Positions 35,234 to 43,444 of a DNA stretch of 64,000 bases are shown here, in pieces. The notes beneath the pieces were generated by a model. It ran no database searches and was not told the origin of the DNA. It was given only the letters and a program-made list of their open reading frames with translations. The DNA lies in assembly GCF_002188635.1 (NCBI RefSeq), contig NZ_NINX01000035.1, positions 62,001 through 126,000 on the forward strand, written 5' to 3'. The stretch comes from Pigmentiphaga sp. NML030171. GTDB taxonomy: Bacteria; Pseudomonadota; Gammaproteobacteria; Burkholderiales; Burkholderiaceae_B. Each line of letters begins with the position of its first letter. Position 1 is the first letter of the stretch. Both the position numbers and the translations under genes were made by a program.

Positions 35234-35593
35234 ACCCCTACCGGCTGATGGCGATTTAGCAGCGCGAGAAGGTGGGGGTATTTATGGAGGTAGTTGCCAA
35301 AAACAAAACCAGCTAGAGCAAGCATTCATGCGGATCATAGGCCATCTTTTGAATGACACCGCTCGCCAGATCAGATGTGCCAAGAAACCCCTTGAGAAAT
35401 CAAGGGGTTTTTTGTTGTCGTCTGCTTCTCCGCATGGCGTGGCCGATCGCGGCAGTTGCGCCGCCGCGGCACGTTACCTGCGCCATTCAGGACTAACCCT
35501 ATTCGCGTAAGTCTCAGTTTTATGTAAGGTATTTTTATATCAAGATACTTTATAAATATCGCCGCCATCGGCGCCAATAAGGGGGACCGCACT
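35234..35593. other. Gene-free region at the accessory-region edge
   Basis: No coding sequence is convincing here. It holds a 21-bp sequence (35273-35293) that matches the repeat upstream of the integrase stump at 24390-24410 in 18 positions, a strong terminator at 35385-35413, and an AT-rich stretch (35515-35560, with TTTATAAATATC and the imperfect inverted repeat AAGGTAT/ATACTTT) that could be the promoter of the following lipoprotein gene. Confidence 0.5.
35385..35413 (+). terminator. Intrinsic terminator
   Basis: AAACCCCTTGA and TCAAGGGGTTT form a perfect 11-bp stem with a GAAA tetraloop, followed by more T residues. No intact gene now ends immediately upstream, so it may belong to a gene that has been deleted. 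Confidence 0.85.
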
Positions 35594-37330
35594 ATGCATG
35601 CATCGGGTGGATATCTGGCTGTTGGGTGGGGCGCCGGAGGTTTGGCGGCGGTTCTGGCGGTTGCCGGCTGCGGTGGGTCGGGCGCGGTGCCTGAGCCTCA
35701 GGCGCTGACCGGAGAGGCAGCCTGCGCGGCAGTCAAGGATTTCAGCAGCGCAGAGCACAAGGGTGTCATCACCAGCGCCACCTGGGTACCGGCCGCCACG
35801 GAGAAGTCCGCTCCGACCGCGGCAACCTTCCTGCCGGCCCACTGTGTGGTCCAGGGTTCCCTGGAACCCCGGACAGGCGTGGACGGAAAGCGCTACGCGA
35901 CGAAGTTCGAACTTCGTCTGCCGCTCGAGTGGAATCGGCGCTTCTTCTTTCAAGGCGGCAGCGGGCTCGAGGGCACGCTGGCTCCCGCGTATGGACCGAC
36001 GGGCGGAGCGAAGACGGCCCTGGAGCAGGGTTTCGCGGTGGTTTCCCAGAACGGCGGCCACGACAATGCCGACCTGCCGGCGCCCGAGGCCTTCGGCTTC
36101 GATCCCCAGGCGAAGGTGGATTTCGGCTACGGGGCCATCATCAAGACGTCCAAGGCCGCCAAAAGCCTGATCGCGGACTACTATGGCGACGCGATCGAGC
36201 GCTCGTATTTCGATGGATGCTCCACCGGGGGGCGGCAGGGCATGGCTTTTGCGCAGCGTTTTCCGGACGAGTTCGATGGCATCGTCGCGGGCGCTCCGGT
36301 ATTCGACTTCGGCCGGGTCGTGGCGGCCCGGATCTGGGGTTGGCAGAAGGCCGCCGCGGTGGTGTCCCGGGATATCAATGGCATGCCGCGCTTCCACGAG
36401 GCGATGCCGCAGGCCGATCGCCAGTTGTTCCAGCGCGAGCTGCTGGCTGCCTGCGACGCGCAGGATGGCGCGGTCGACGGCATGATCAGCAATGTGGCCG
36501 CCTGCACGTTCCGCCCGAAAGCGCTGCTTTGCACCGGAGAGAAGACCCCGGAATGCCTGTCGGCCGAACAGGTGGGTATCTGGGAAGCCGTCCTGGACGG
36601 GCCGGTCGACTCCGGTGGCGCCGCGTTCAAGGTGCCGGGCTATCGAGCCCCAGGCGAGGTCCCGGTCCGCGGCTATCGCATCGACGCCGCCTGGATGACG
36701 TCTTCCGGTCAGGCTGCGCGCATCACGGGGCAGGGGCCGATTCTGGATATCCAGTGGAAACTGAATATCGACCCGACGCCGATCCTGTTCATGACCCCGC
36801 CCCAGCCGGGATTCCGGCCCCTGGATGATGTCGATTGGGATACCTGGGGCAATTCGATGACCGTCAATGCGCCGTGGCTGATGTCGGACCCGGATCTGGG
36901 GCGCTATCGCGACCGGGGAGGCAAGATGATCTTCTATCACGGCACGGGGGACAGCGGACCGAACGCCGTCGACACCATCGACTACTACGAATCCGTCGTG
37001 GCACTCAATTCGAGCCGCGAGCAAACGGGCCGGTTCGCCAGGCTTTTCCTTGTGCCGGGCATGGGCCATTGCAGGGGAGGTCCCAGCACCGACTCCTTCG
37101 ACCGGCTGGCACCCATCATGGATTGGGTCGAGCGCGGCAAGGCACCGGATGTCATCGTTGCGCAGGCAACACCGGGCAACGCCGATCTCGCCGCGGTGAC
37201 GCCCGCGATTCCGGCCAGCCGGACGCGTCCGCTTTGCCCGTATCCCGCGTACCCGCGCTACAAGGGAACCGGGTCGATAGACGACGCCGCCAGCTTCACG
37301 TGCACGCTGCCCGTAGCCGATCCGGCGTAA
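35594..37330 (+). CDS. Tannase/feruloyl-esterase family lipoprotein, MHETase-like
   Basis: A secreted serine esterase for aromatic acid esters. The 578-residue product has a lipoprotein signal with the lipobox VAGC (Cys26). Catalytic residues are visible: Ser210 in GCSTGGRQ, Asp453 in YHGTGDSGPNA and His492 in PGMGHCRGG; Cys209 and Cys493 beside Ser and His match the tannase-family disulfide. As I recall Ideonella MHETase (603 residues), the N-terminus (LPAHCVVQGSLEPRTGVDGK, EWNRRFFFQGGSG, GGHDNA), GKMIFYHG, RFARLFLVPGM and RTRPLCPYPAYPRYKGTG are closely similar, while the lid (about residues 330-420) looks shorter. Whether it acts on mono-hydroxyethyl terephthalate or on plant esters cannot be told. 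Gene stands alone after a terminator. Confidence 0.85.
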   Translation: MHASGGYLAVGWGAGGLAAVLAVAGCGGSGAVPEPQALTGEAACAAVKDFSSAEHKGVITSATWVPAATEKSAPTAATFLPAHCVVQGSLEPRTGVDGKRYATKFELRLPLEWNRRFFFQGGSGLEGTLAPAYGPTGGAKTALEQGFAVVSQNGGHDNADLPAPEAFGFDPQAKVDFGYGAIIKTSKAAKSLIADYYGDAIERSYFDGCSTGGRQGMAFAQRFPDEFDGIVAGAPVFDFGRVVAARIWGWQKAAAVVSRDINGMPRFHEAMPQADRQLFQRELLAACDAQDGAVDGMISNVAACTFRPKALLCTGEKTPECLSAEQVGIWEAVLDGPVDSGGAAFKVPGYRAPGEVPVRGYRIDAAWMTSSGQAARITGQGPILDIQWKLNIDPTPILFMTPPQPGFRPLDDVDWDTWGNSMTVNAPWLMSDPDLGRYRDRGGKMIFYHGTGDSGPNAVDTIDYYESVVALNSSREQTGRFARLFLVPGMGHCRGGPSTDSFDRLAPIMDWVERGKAPDVIVAQATPGNADLAAVTPAIPASRTRPLCPYPAYPRYKGTGSIDDAASFTCTLPVADPA

Positions 37331-37393
37331 ACCGTGCACGAGCCGGCGAGGCGGCCTTCGCGCCCGCCCCGCCGCGCCGGCCATGGTTTTTCC

Positions 37394-37813
37394 TCAGATC
37401 CCCATTTCCGCGAACACCTCCAGCATCACCCGCTGCCCGTCCAGCGCCGCGGGCACGCCGCAATAGATGGCGGCCTGCAGGAAGACCTCGTTGATCTCTT
37501 CCTTGGTCAGGCCGTTGTTGATCGCGCCGCGCACGTGCAGCCGCAGCTCGTGCGGACGGTTCAGTGCCGTGATCATGGCCAGGTTCAGGAAGCTGCGGGT
37601 GCGCCGGTCGAGTCCGGGCCGGTTCCAGACGTCGCCCCAGCAATGCTGCGTGACCAGCTGCTGCAGTTCCATGCGCAGCGGGTCCTCGGCGGCCTTGGCC
37701 AGCGAGGCGTCCACGTATTCGCGGCCGAGCACCTCGCGGCGGGTGGCCAGGCCCTGTTCGAACAAGGCTTCGTTGTAGCTGCCGCCAAGCGCGGTACGGT
37801 TGGATCGGGTCAT
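37394..37813 (-). CDS. Carboxymuconolactone decarboxylase family protein (PcaC-like)
   Basis: The 139-residue product resembles gamma-carboxymuconolactone decarboxylase: RREVLGREYVDASLAKA (residue about 25), WGDVWNRPGLDRRTRSFLNLAMITALNRPHELRLHVRGA... region (about 59-95) and EEINEVFLQAAIYCGVPAAL (about 105), including the conserved HVRGA and Glu residues. PcaC acts in protocatechuate ortho-cleavage; here no other pca genes are near, so it probably works on a related lactone or acid in the downstream catabolic operon. Last gene of the minus-strand cluster. Confidence 0.85.
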   Translation of the reverse strand: MTRSNRTALGGSYNEALFEQGLATRREVLGREYVDASLAKAAEDPLRMELQQLVTQHCWGDVWNRPGLDRRTRSFLNLAMITALNRPHELRLHVRGAINNGLTKEEINEVFLQAAIYCGVPAALDGQRVMLEVFAEMGI

Positions 37814-37855
37814 GCTCGTCTCCTGGATCGGTACTGCGCGAGCATAACCCTTCCT

Positions 37856-39559
37856 TCAACCGCGGGCCGGGATCAGGGGCATCAGCAGGTAGCTGTCCCG
37901 TTCGCCACCGGTGTGGACGGTGGTCCGGCCGTCGAAGATCCCGGCCGGTCGGTCCTGCGGATGGTCGTGGCGCAAGCGCCCCGGCGGGTCGACGATGAAG
38001 TCATGGCCCTGCAGCGTCAGCACCAGGCGCCAGCCACGCGGGAAGACCATGCTGGTGGGCCAGATCTCGATATCCAGCGGATAGGCCTGGCCCGGCTCGA
38101 GTTCCTGGATTTCATCGTGCGTATGCCAGGGCCGGTAGGGCAGGCTGCGGGCGGGATCCGTCTTCCTGCGCGAGGCGCGCAGCCAGCCCAGCGCCATGGG
38201 TACCCGTTCGTGCGCGCCGATGAAGCTGGCTTCCTTGCCCTCCGGGTCGAACACGCGCAGCACGGCGAAGATGTCCATGTCGGCGGTCGATGACGACGCC
38301 CACAGGCGCAGGCTCGCGGGGCCGGTGAATTCGACGTCCTCTTCGAACGGCGCGGTCGAGAAGTGCAAGCCTTCGCCCATCGCGTCGAACACCGCCCGGC
38401 CGCCTGCCCCGGGCGCCTGCGGCGCCAGCATCAGCGCGTCCGCGTCCAGATGCAAGCGCGTCCATCGTGTCCGGGCCAGCGGCCATTCGTGTTCCTGGCG
38501 CAGCTCGGCGGTGCCGTCGGGACGGCGGATGGCCAGCTGGACACGAGGCTCGCGGTCCCAGCCGTTGTCCGCGCCGCGCAGATAGTGGTCGAAGAAACGT
38601 TTTTGCAGGGCGACGTAGCGGGGCAGGTAGAAGCTCTCGTAGTGGGTGCCGATGTGGGCGAACAGCCATTTGTCCCGCGATCCGGCACGCAGGAAACCTT
38701 CGAAGTTGCCGCGCAGGTGCATGCCCGGTCCGCCCCAGTTCGCGGCCGACAGGATGGGTACCTGGATCGCGGACAAGTCGGCTTCGCGGGCCTGGTTCCA
38801 GGCGTCGTCCAGTGGATGCTCCAGGCGGTCGCGCGGGTGGTCCGCGCGGCTGCCCCGCAGGATGGCTTCGGGCAGGTCGGGGCCGGTGGTGCGTTCGCCG
38901 GTCAGGCGGTCGCGGTGGGTGCTGGCGCCGCTGCCGTACTGATTGGCCAGCACCTGGCGCGGCCACCAGGCCTCGGTGAAGCTGTTGCTCAGGATGCCGC
39001 CGTGATAGCTGCCGTCGCGGTACAGGTCGCTGGATCCTTCCCAAGGCACGATGGCGGCAAGGTGCGGGGGCCGCAAGGCGGCCACCTGCCACTGCTTGAT
39101 CGCGAGATAGGACACGCCGATCAGGCCTACCTTGCCATTGGACCATGGCTGGCCGCCCGCCCACTCTATCCATTCATAGAGATCGCGCGTCTCGATGGGC
39201 CCGAATGGATCGAGGTAGCCCTCGGAGCGGCCCGTGCCGCGCGAATCGACCTGGATCACGACGAAGCCGTCGGGCACCCAGCGCTCGGGGTCGACGACTT
39301 CCCAGCGCAGGTAGCGTCCGGTCGTGCCCTCGGTGTCCAGACCCGGGTAGATTTTCTTCAGGACCTGCCATTGGGGCTGGTAGGCATCCGCGAAATGGAC
39401 GTCCTTGCCGTAGGCGCCCATGGCCATGACCACCGGGTGGCGGCCGGCGGCCTCGGGCCGGAAGACATTGGCGCGCAGCACGGTGCCGTCGGACATCGCC
39501 AGCGCGACGTCGCGTTCGAAGATCATGCCGTTCTCGGTGGTGGTGCGGGTCGGGATCAT
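37856..39559 (-). CDS. CocE/NonD-family hydrolase
   Basis: An alpha/beta hydrolase of the X-Pro dipeptidyl-peptidase/cocaine-esterase type. The 567-residue product has FERDVALAMSDGTVLRANVFRPE at the N-terminus, VIQVDSRGTGRSEG (residue about 110), the nucleophile elbow GLIGVSYLAIKQW (Ser about 148) and a C-terminal jelly-roll domain (about 345-560) with GPASLRLWASSSTADMDIFAVL. No signal peptide. ATG 39559 (MIPTRTTTENGMIF) was preferred to a more distant start. Substrate unknown; ester or amide of a small acid. Located between the CMD gene and a Bug receptor in the same direction. Confidence 0.85.
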   Translation of the reverse strand: MIPTRTTTENGMIFERDVALAMSDGTVLRANVFRPEAAGRHPVVMAMGAYGKDVHFADAYQPQWQVLKKIYPGLDTEGTTGRYLRWEVVDPERWVPDGFVVIQVDSRGTGRSEGYLDPFGPIETRDLYEWIEWAGGQPWSNGKVGLIGVSYLAIKQWQVAALRPPHLAAIVPWEGSSDLYRDGSYHGGILSNSFTEAWWPRQVLANQYGSGASTHRDRLTGERTTGPDLPEAILRGSRADHPRDRLEHPLDDAWNQAREADLSAIQVPILSAANWGGPGMHLRGNFEGFLRAGSRDKWLFAHIGTHYESFYLPRYVALQKRFFDHYLRGADNGWDREPRVQLAIRRPDGTAELRQEHEWPLARTRWTRLHLDADALMLAPQAPGAGGRAVFDAMGEGLHFSTAPFEEDVEFTGPASLRLWASSSTADMDIFAVLRVFDPEGKEASFIGAHERVPMALGWLRASRRKTDPARSLPYRPWHTHDEIQELEPGQAYPLDIEIWPTSMVFPRGWRLVLTLQGHDFIVDPPGRLRHDHPQDRPAGIFDGRTTVHTGGERDSYLLMPLIPARG

Positions 39560-39575
39560 GGTGCGGGGAATCTCT

Positions 39576-40556
39576 TCATTGCATGGGTACGTGGGCAAGC
39601 TTGACGATGCGCGCGAACTTGTCCATCTCGGCCTGGAAGAAGCGGGTGAATTCCTGCGGCGACGATTGCGCGGGCGGACTGTCCCAGGCTTCCATCTTTT
39701 CCTTCACCTCGGGCACGCGCATGGCCTTGTCGATCTCGGCGTACAGGCGCTGCACGATGGGGGGCGGCGTTTTTCCGGGCGCGAAGATGCCGACCCAGCC
39801 GCCGTTGTAGTCCATGTCGGGCACACCGCTTTCCGCCATGGTCGGGACGTCGGGAAACGCGGCGATGCGCTGGCGGCTGGTGACCGCCAGCGGGCGGACC
39901 TGCCCGGCCTTGACCGCGATGATGGCCGCGGCCGTGCTCAGGAAGCATGCGCTGACGTCGCCGGCGATCACGGCGTTCAGCGCGGGCGCGCCTCCTTTGT
40001 AGGGCACGTGCAGCATGTGCGTGCCGGCCGTCGCGTTCAGCAGCTCGCCCACCAGGTGCAGCGTGTTGCCGGTGCCTGGCGAGCCGAAGGTGATGCGGCT
40101 TTCGGGCTTGCGCGCCATGTCGAGGAACTCGGCGAAGGTCTTGCCGGGGAACTTGGGATTGACCACCAGCGTCAACGCCGGGGCCACCGTCAGCAGGCTC
40201 ACCGGCGTGAAGTCCTGCACCGTGTCGTATGGAAGCTTGCTGTAGATGCTGGGGTTGATCGCCTGCGAACCGGTGGTCAGCAGCAGCGTGTAGCCGTCCG
40301 GGGCGGCATGGGCGGCTGCCTCGGCGGCGATGATGCCGTTGGCGCCGGCGCGGTTCTCGATCACCACGCTCTGGCCCGTCTGCTTGCCGACCTGGTTGCC
40401 GATCAGGCGCGCCAGCAGGTCGGGGCTGCCGCCGGCCGCGAAGGCCACCAGGAGCCTGATGGGACGCGAGGGAAAATCGCCCTGGGCGCGGGCCGGCAGC
40501 GCAGCCGCCAGTGGCAGCGCGCCCAGCAGGGCGAGGGCTTGTCTGCGATGAGGCAT
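39576..40556 (-). CDS. Bug/TctC-family periplasmic solute receptor
   Basis: A 326-residue solute-binding protein with a signal peptide (MPHRRQALALLGALPLAAAL, cut after ARA) and family blocks IRLLVAFAAGGSPDLLARL, VIENRAGANGIIAAEAAA, APDGYTLLLTTGSQAI, HVPYKGGAPALNAVIAGDV and VPTMAESGVPDMDYNGGW. It is one of two adjacent Bug genes in the operon; the two differ enough to bind different ligands. Bug genes next to hydrolases and FAH-type enzymes usually point to uptake of the pathway's own carboxylic acid. Confidence 0.9.
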   Translation of the reverse strand: MPHRRQALALLGALPLAAALPARAQGDFPSRPIRLLVAFAAGGSPDLLARLIGNQVGKQTGQSVVIENRAGANGIIAAEAAAHAAPDGYTLLLTTGSQAINPSIYSKLPYDTVQDFTPVSLLTVAPALTLVVNPKFPGKTFAEFLDMARKPESRITFGSPGTGNTLHLVGELLNATAGTHMLHVPYKGGAPALNAVIAGDVSACFLSTAAAIIAVKAGQVRPLAVTSRQRIAAFPDVPTMAESGVPDMDYNGGWVGIFAPGKTPPPIVQRLYAEIDKAMRVPEVKEKMEAWDSPPAQSSPQEFTRFFQAEMDKFARIVKLAHVPMQ

Positions 40557-40608
40557 GAGGGTCTTCTCCTGGGATCGGCGGCGGGGGCGCTGCCGGTTCG
40601 TTTGTCGG

Positions 40609-41580
40609 TCAGTTCGCCTGGGCGCCGGTTTCCTTCACGACCTTGGCCCACTTGGCCAGTTCGTCGTGCAGGTACTTCCTGGCCTGCGGCAGCGTGCCGC
40701 CCAGCGGCTCGAAGCCGGTGGCGGCCAGCCTGGCCTGGAAATCGGGGTCGCGCTGGATGCGCGCGACCTCGTCGTTCAGGCGCTGGAGCACCGCATCGGG
40801 CGTCCTGGCCGGCGCGAATACGCCCACCCAGGTCACGTCCTCGAAACCGGGGAAGCCCGACTCGGCCACGGTGGGCACCTCGGGCAGCGCCGCCGAGCGC
40901 TTGCTGCCGGTCACGACCAGGCCGCGCACCTTGCCGGCCTTGACCAGTTCCACCGCTGCGGGCAGGGCCACGCTGGCGAGCTGCGTCTGCCCGGCCGCGG
41001 CCGCCGTCAGCGCGGGGCCGGCGCCCTGGTAGGGAATGTGGGTGACGGGCGTGCGGGCCAGCACCTTGAACAGGTATTCGGCGGTCAGGTGCGGCGTGGT
41101 GCCGGCGCCGGCCGTGCCGTAGTTGTAGTCGCCGGACTTCGCCGCGGCGATGACCTCCTGCAGCGTCCTGGCCTTCAGGTTGGGCGCGGTCACGATCAGG
41201 TTGGGGCTCGAGGCCACCAGCGCCGCCAGCGTCAGGTCCTTCTCGGCATCGAAGCCCAGGTTGCGCTGCATGGCCGGATTGACGGCATAGGAACTGGTGT
41301 TGATGAGCAGGGTGTAGCCGTCGGAATCGGCGCGCGCCACGGCGGCCGAAGCCACCGAGCCGCCGGCTCCCGGCCGGTTCTCCACCACGATGCTCTGGCC
41401 CAGGGCTTCGCCCAGGCGATGTCCGAGCAGACGGGCGATGATGTCGGCCGGGCCGGCGGGCGCGAACGCGACGACGAAGCGGACAGGCTTGGCGGGCCAG
41501 GCCGGTTCGGCCAGTGCCAGGGCAGGGGATGCGAGGCCGCAGGCGGCCAGCGCCGCCGCGGCCATGCTCAGGGATTTCAT
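40609..41580 (-). CDS. Bug/TctC-family periplasmic solute receptor
   Basis: The 323-residue product has a signal peptide (MKSLSMAAAALAACGLASPA, cut after ALA) and blocks VRFVVAFAPAGPADIIARL, VENRPGAGGSVASAAVA, DGYTLLINTSSYAVNP, HIPYQGAGPALTAAAAGQT and VPTVAESGFPGFEDVTW. ATG 41580 has a strong GGAGGAG box at the right distance, ruling out the longer in-frame start. It lies 28 bp after the deacetylase gene in the same operon. Confidence 0.92.
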   Translation of the reverse strand: MKSLSMAAAALAACGLASPALALAEPAWPAKPVRFVVAFAPAGPADIIARLLGHRLGEALGQSIVVENRPGAGGSVASAAVARADSDGYTLLINTSSYAVNPAMQRNLGFDAEKDLTLAALVASSPNLIVTAPNLKARTLQEVIAAAKSGDYNYGTAGAGTTPHLTAEYLFKVLARTPVTHIPYQGAGPALTAAAAGQTQLASVALPAAVELVKAGKVRGLVVTGSKRSAALPEVPTVAESGFPGFEDVTWVGVFAPARTPDAVLQRLNDEVARIQRDPDFQARLAATGFEPLGGTLPQARKYLHDELAKWAKVVKETGAQAN

Positions 41581-41608
41581 GTTGTCTCCTCCGTGCGCGG
41601 TGCGCTGT

Positions 41609-42484
41609 TCAGATCGTGTCGAGGACGTACCGGGCCATCTCCTGTCGCGTGCCGATCCAGACGTCATCGGCCTTGGCCACGCGGCCCATGATCTCGTCGT
41701 AGACCCAGGCTCCCGAGGGACGGCCCATGACGTGCGTGTGGGCCGTGACGTCCAGCATCAGGGGCGCGGTCTCGCGTTCCCGGAAGGCGGCAAAGCAGTC
41801 CTCGAAGGTCTCGAGCATGTGCCGCGGTCCCTGGCCGTAGCGGATGCAGGTGGGCAGGTCATTGACGTCCATGGTGAGCGGGATGGCGACGATGCGGTGC
41901 TGCCCGAAGTCCATGACGTAGGGCCGGTCGTCGTCGTTCATGTCGCCGTGGTGCAGATAGCCGGCCTCGGCCAGCAGCCGCGAACTGATGAGGCTGCCCG
42001 TGCCGCGCGGGCTGATCCAGCCGGTGGGTGCCGTGCCGGAGGTGCCGGCCAGCAGGTCGTGGTTGCGGCGCAGGTTCGCGCGTTCGGCGGCCTCGTCCAG
42101 GTAGACCGGAATCACGTCCATGCCCCACGAGTGATTGACGATCTCGTGGCCGAGCTCGGCGATGCGGCGCACGGTGGCGGGGTCGCGTTCGCAGATGACG
42201 CCGTTGACCATCACGCTGGTCTTGATGCCGTGCTTTTCGGCGATGCCGATCAGGCGGTGGATGCCGCGGTTGACGCCGAACGATGCCCACGAGTGCGCAT
42301 TGGTGTCGAAGTAGCCCGGCTTGAGCACGTTGCCCATGGGGCCGATGCCCGGCGCCTGGCCATCCGACCAGGCCTCGAACGCGATGTTGAAGATCACGGC
42401 GATGCGCTTGCCGCCCGGCCAGCGGAAATCGTCGGGCAGTCGGGTAATGCGCGGGGTGGCTGCGCTTGCTGCGATGTCGGTCAT
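41609..42484 (-). CDS. Polysaccharide-deacetylase-family amidohydrolase (PuuE-like)
   Basis: NodB-fold hydrolase related to PuuE-type allantoinases and formamidases rather than to secreted chitin deacetylases, since there is no signal peptide. The 291-residue product has PGGKRIAVIFNIAFEAW (residue about 25), NRGIHRLIGIAEKHGIKTSVMVNG (about 72), ELGHEIVNHSWGMD (about 108, with the metal-ligand His residues) and WISPRGTGSLISSRLLAEAGY (about 152). It overlaps the FAH-family gene by ATGA (42481-42484). In this setting it probably hydrolyses a cyclic amide or similar C-N bond of an unidentified substrate. Confidence 0.85.
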   Translation of the reverse strand: MTDIAASAATPRITRLPDDFRWPGGKRIAVIFNIAFEAWSDGQAPGIGPMGNVLKPGYFDTNAHSWASFGVNRGIHRLIGIAEKHGIKTSVMVNGVICERDPATVRRIAELGHEIVNHSWGMDVIPVYLDEAAERANLRRNHDLLAGTSGTAPTGWISPRGTGSLISSRLLAEAGYLHHGDMNDDDRPYVMDFGQHRIVAIPLTMDVNDLPTCIRYGQGPRHMLETFEDCFAAFRERETAPLMLDVTAHTHVMGRPSGAWVYDEIMGRVAKADDVWIGTRQEMARYVLDTI

Positions 42485-43359
42485 GCTTCGTCCTTCACGG
42501 TATTGGCCAGGGTGCCCAGGCCTTCGATCTCGATCTCGATGCGGTCGCCGGGTTGCATCCATACCGGCGGCTTGCGCGCATACCCCACGCCGGCGGGCGT
42601 GCCCATCGCGATGACGTCGCCGGGCTCCAGCGTCAGCGCCTCGGTCAGCAGGCACAGGGTCTCGGCCACCGGGAACAGCATGTTCGAGGTGTTGTCGCTT
42701 TGCATGACGCGGCCGTTCAGGCGTGATTCGATCTTCAGGCCCGATGCGCCGGGGGGCAGGGCGTCGGCCGGGACCAGCCACGGTCCGAAGGCGCCCGTGC
42801 CGTCGAAGTTCTTGCCTATGGTCCATTGCGCGGTACGGCGCTGGTAGTCGCGCAGGGTCGCATCGTTGAAGCATGCGTATCCGGCGACGGCCGACAGGGC
42901 GTCGTCCGGCGACAGATGCCGCGCCCGCTTGCCGATCACCACCGCCAGTTCCGCCTCGAAGTCCAGCTTGTCCGATACCCGTGGGCGCAGCAGCGGCGCG
43001 CCGTGGGCGATGAGCGAGGTGGCGCCGCGCATGAAGAAGCTCGGATACGAGGGCTTGGCGTTGCCGCCTTCGGCGGCGTGGTCCGCGTAGTTCAGGCCCA
43101 GGCAGATGATCTTGCCGGGCTGGGGTACGGGGGGCAGCAGGCGGACCTCGGCCAGCGGGACGCGCTTGGCGCCCGCCAGGGCGCGGTCGGCGGCTGCCCG
43201 CATGGCTTGCGGGCCTTGCGAGGCCAGCGCCGCCAGCGCGCCTCCGGACTTGAACGGATGGCCGGAATCGGCGATTTCGGCGACGCTGCCGTCCGCGACC
43301 ACGCCGATGCGGACGGTGTCCTGGCTTGGGAGTGTGAAGGAAACGAAAGGATGAGCCAT
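42481..43359 (-). CDS. Fumarylacetoacetate hydrolase family enzyme
   Basis: FAH-fold enzymes hydrolyse, hydrate or decarboxylate beta-keto or enol acids in aromatic and related pathways. The 292-residue product has ICLGLNYADHAAEGG (residue about 82), DFEAELAVVIGKRARHL (about 130) with the metal-binding Glu residues, GYACFNDATLRDYQ (about 160), TIGKNFDGTGAFGPWLV and VIAMGTPAGVGYARKP. ATG 43359 (MAHPFVSFTLPSQD) is the first codon of the operon; an upstream in-frame start would run through the operator. Exact reaction unknown. Confidence 0.9.
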   Translation of the reverse strand: MAHPFVSFTLPSQDTVRIGVVADGSVAEIADSGHPFKSGGALAALASQGPQAMRAAADRALAGAKRVPLAEVRLLPPVPQPGKIICLGLNYADHAAEGGNAKPSYPSFFMRGATSLIAHGAPLLRPRVSDKLDFEAELAVVIGKRARHLSPDDALSAVAGYACFNDATLRDYQRRTAQWTIGKNFDGTGAFGPWLVPADALPPGASGLKIESRLNGRVMQSDNTSNMLFPVAETLCLLTEALTLEPGDVIAMGTPAGVGYARKPPVWMQPGDRIEIEIEGLGTLANTVKDEA

Positions 43360-43395
43360 TGTCGATAAAACTCCGTATGGAGAAAAATATCGACA
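43360..43395. promoter_or_regulatory. Palindromic operator between FAH-family gene and GntR gene
   Basis: TGTCGATA (43360-43367) and TATCGACA (43388-43395) are exact inverted repeats, and inside them CTCC (43371-43374) and GGAG (43379-43382) form a second inverted repeat around GTAT. A further half site TATCGA lies at 43402-43407. The block sits directly against the FAH-family start codon in an AT-rich gap, so binding of the divergent GntR protein would cover the promoter and leader of the operon. Confidence 0.6.
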
Positions 43396-43444
43396 AAATT
43401 CTATCGAGCTAAAATAATGTCGGTAACCTGAGGAAAACCCCCGC

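Noticed and set aside
35205-35310. Possible transposase remnant reading YERLLNPYRLMAI
   Set aside because: The fragment is 15 residues long, no inverted repeats or other transposase sequence surround it, and I could not match it to a family.
24240-35600. Search for a direct repeat of the tRNA-Ser 3' end (GGTTCGAATCCCACCGCTTCC) as the other attachment site
   Set aside because: No second copy was found by eye within the window, so the island boundary could not be fixed this way.
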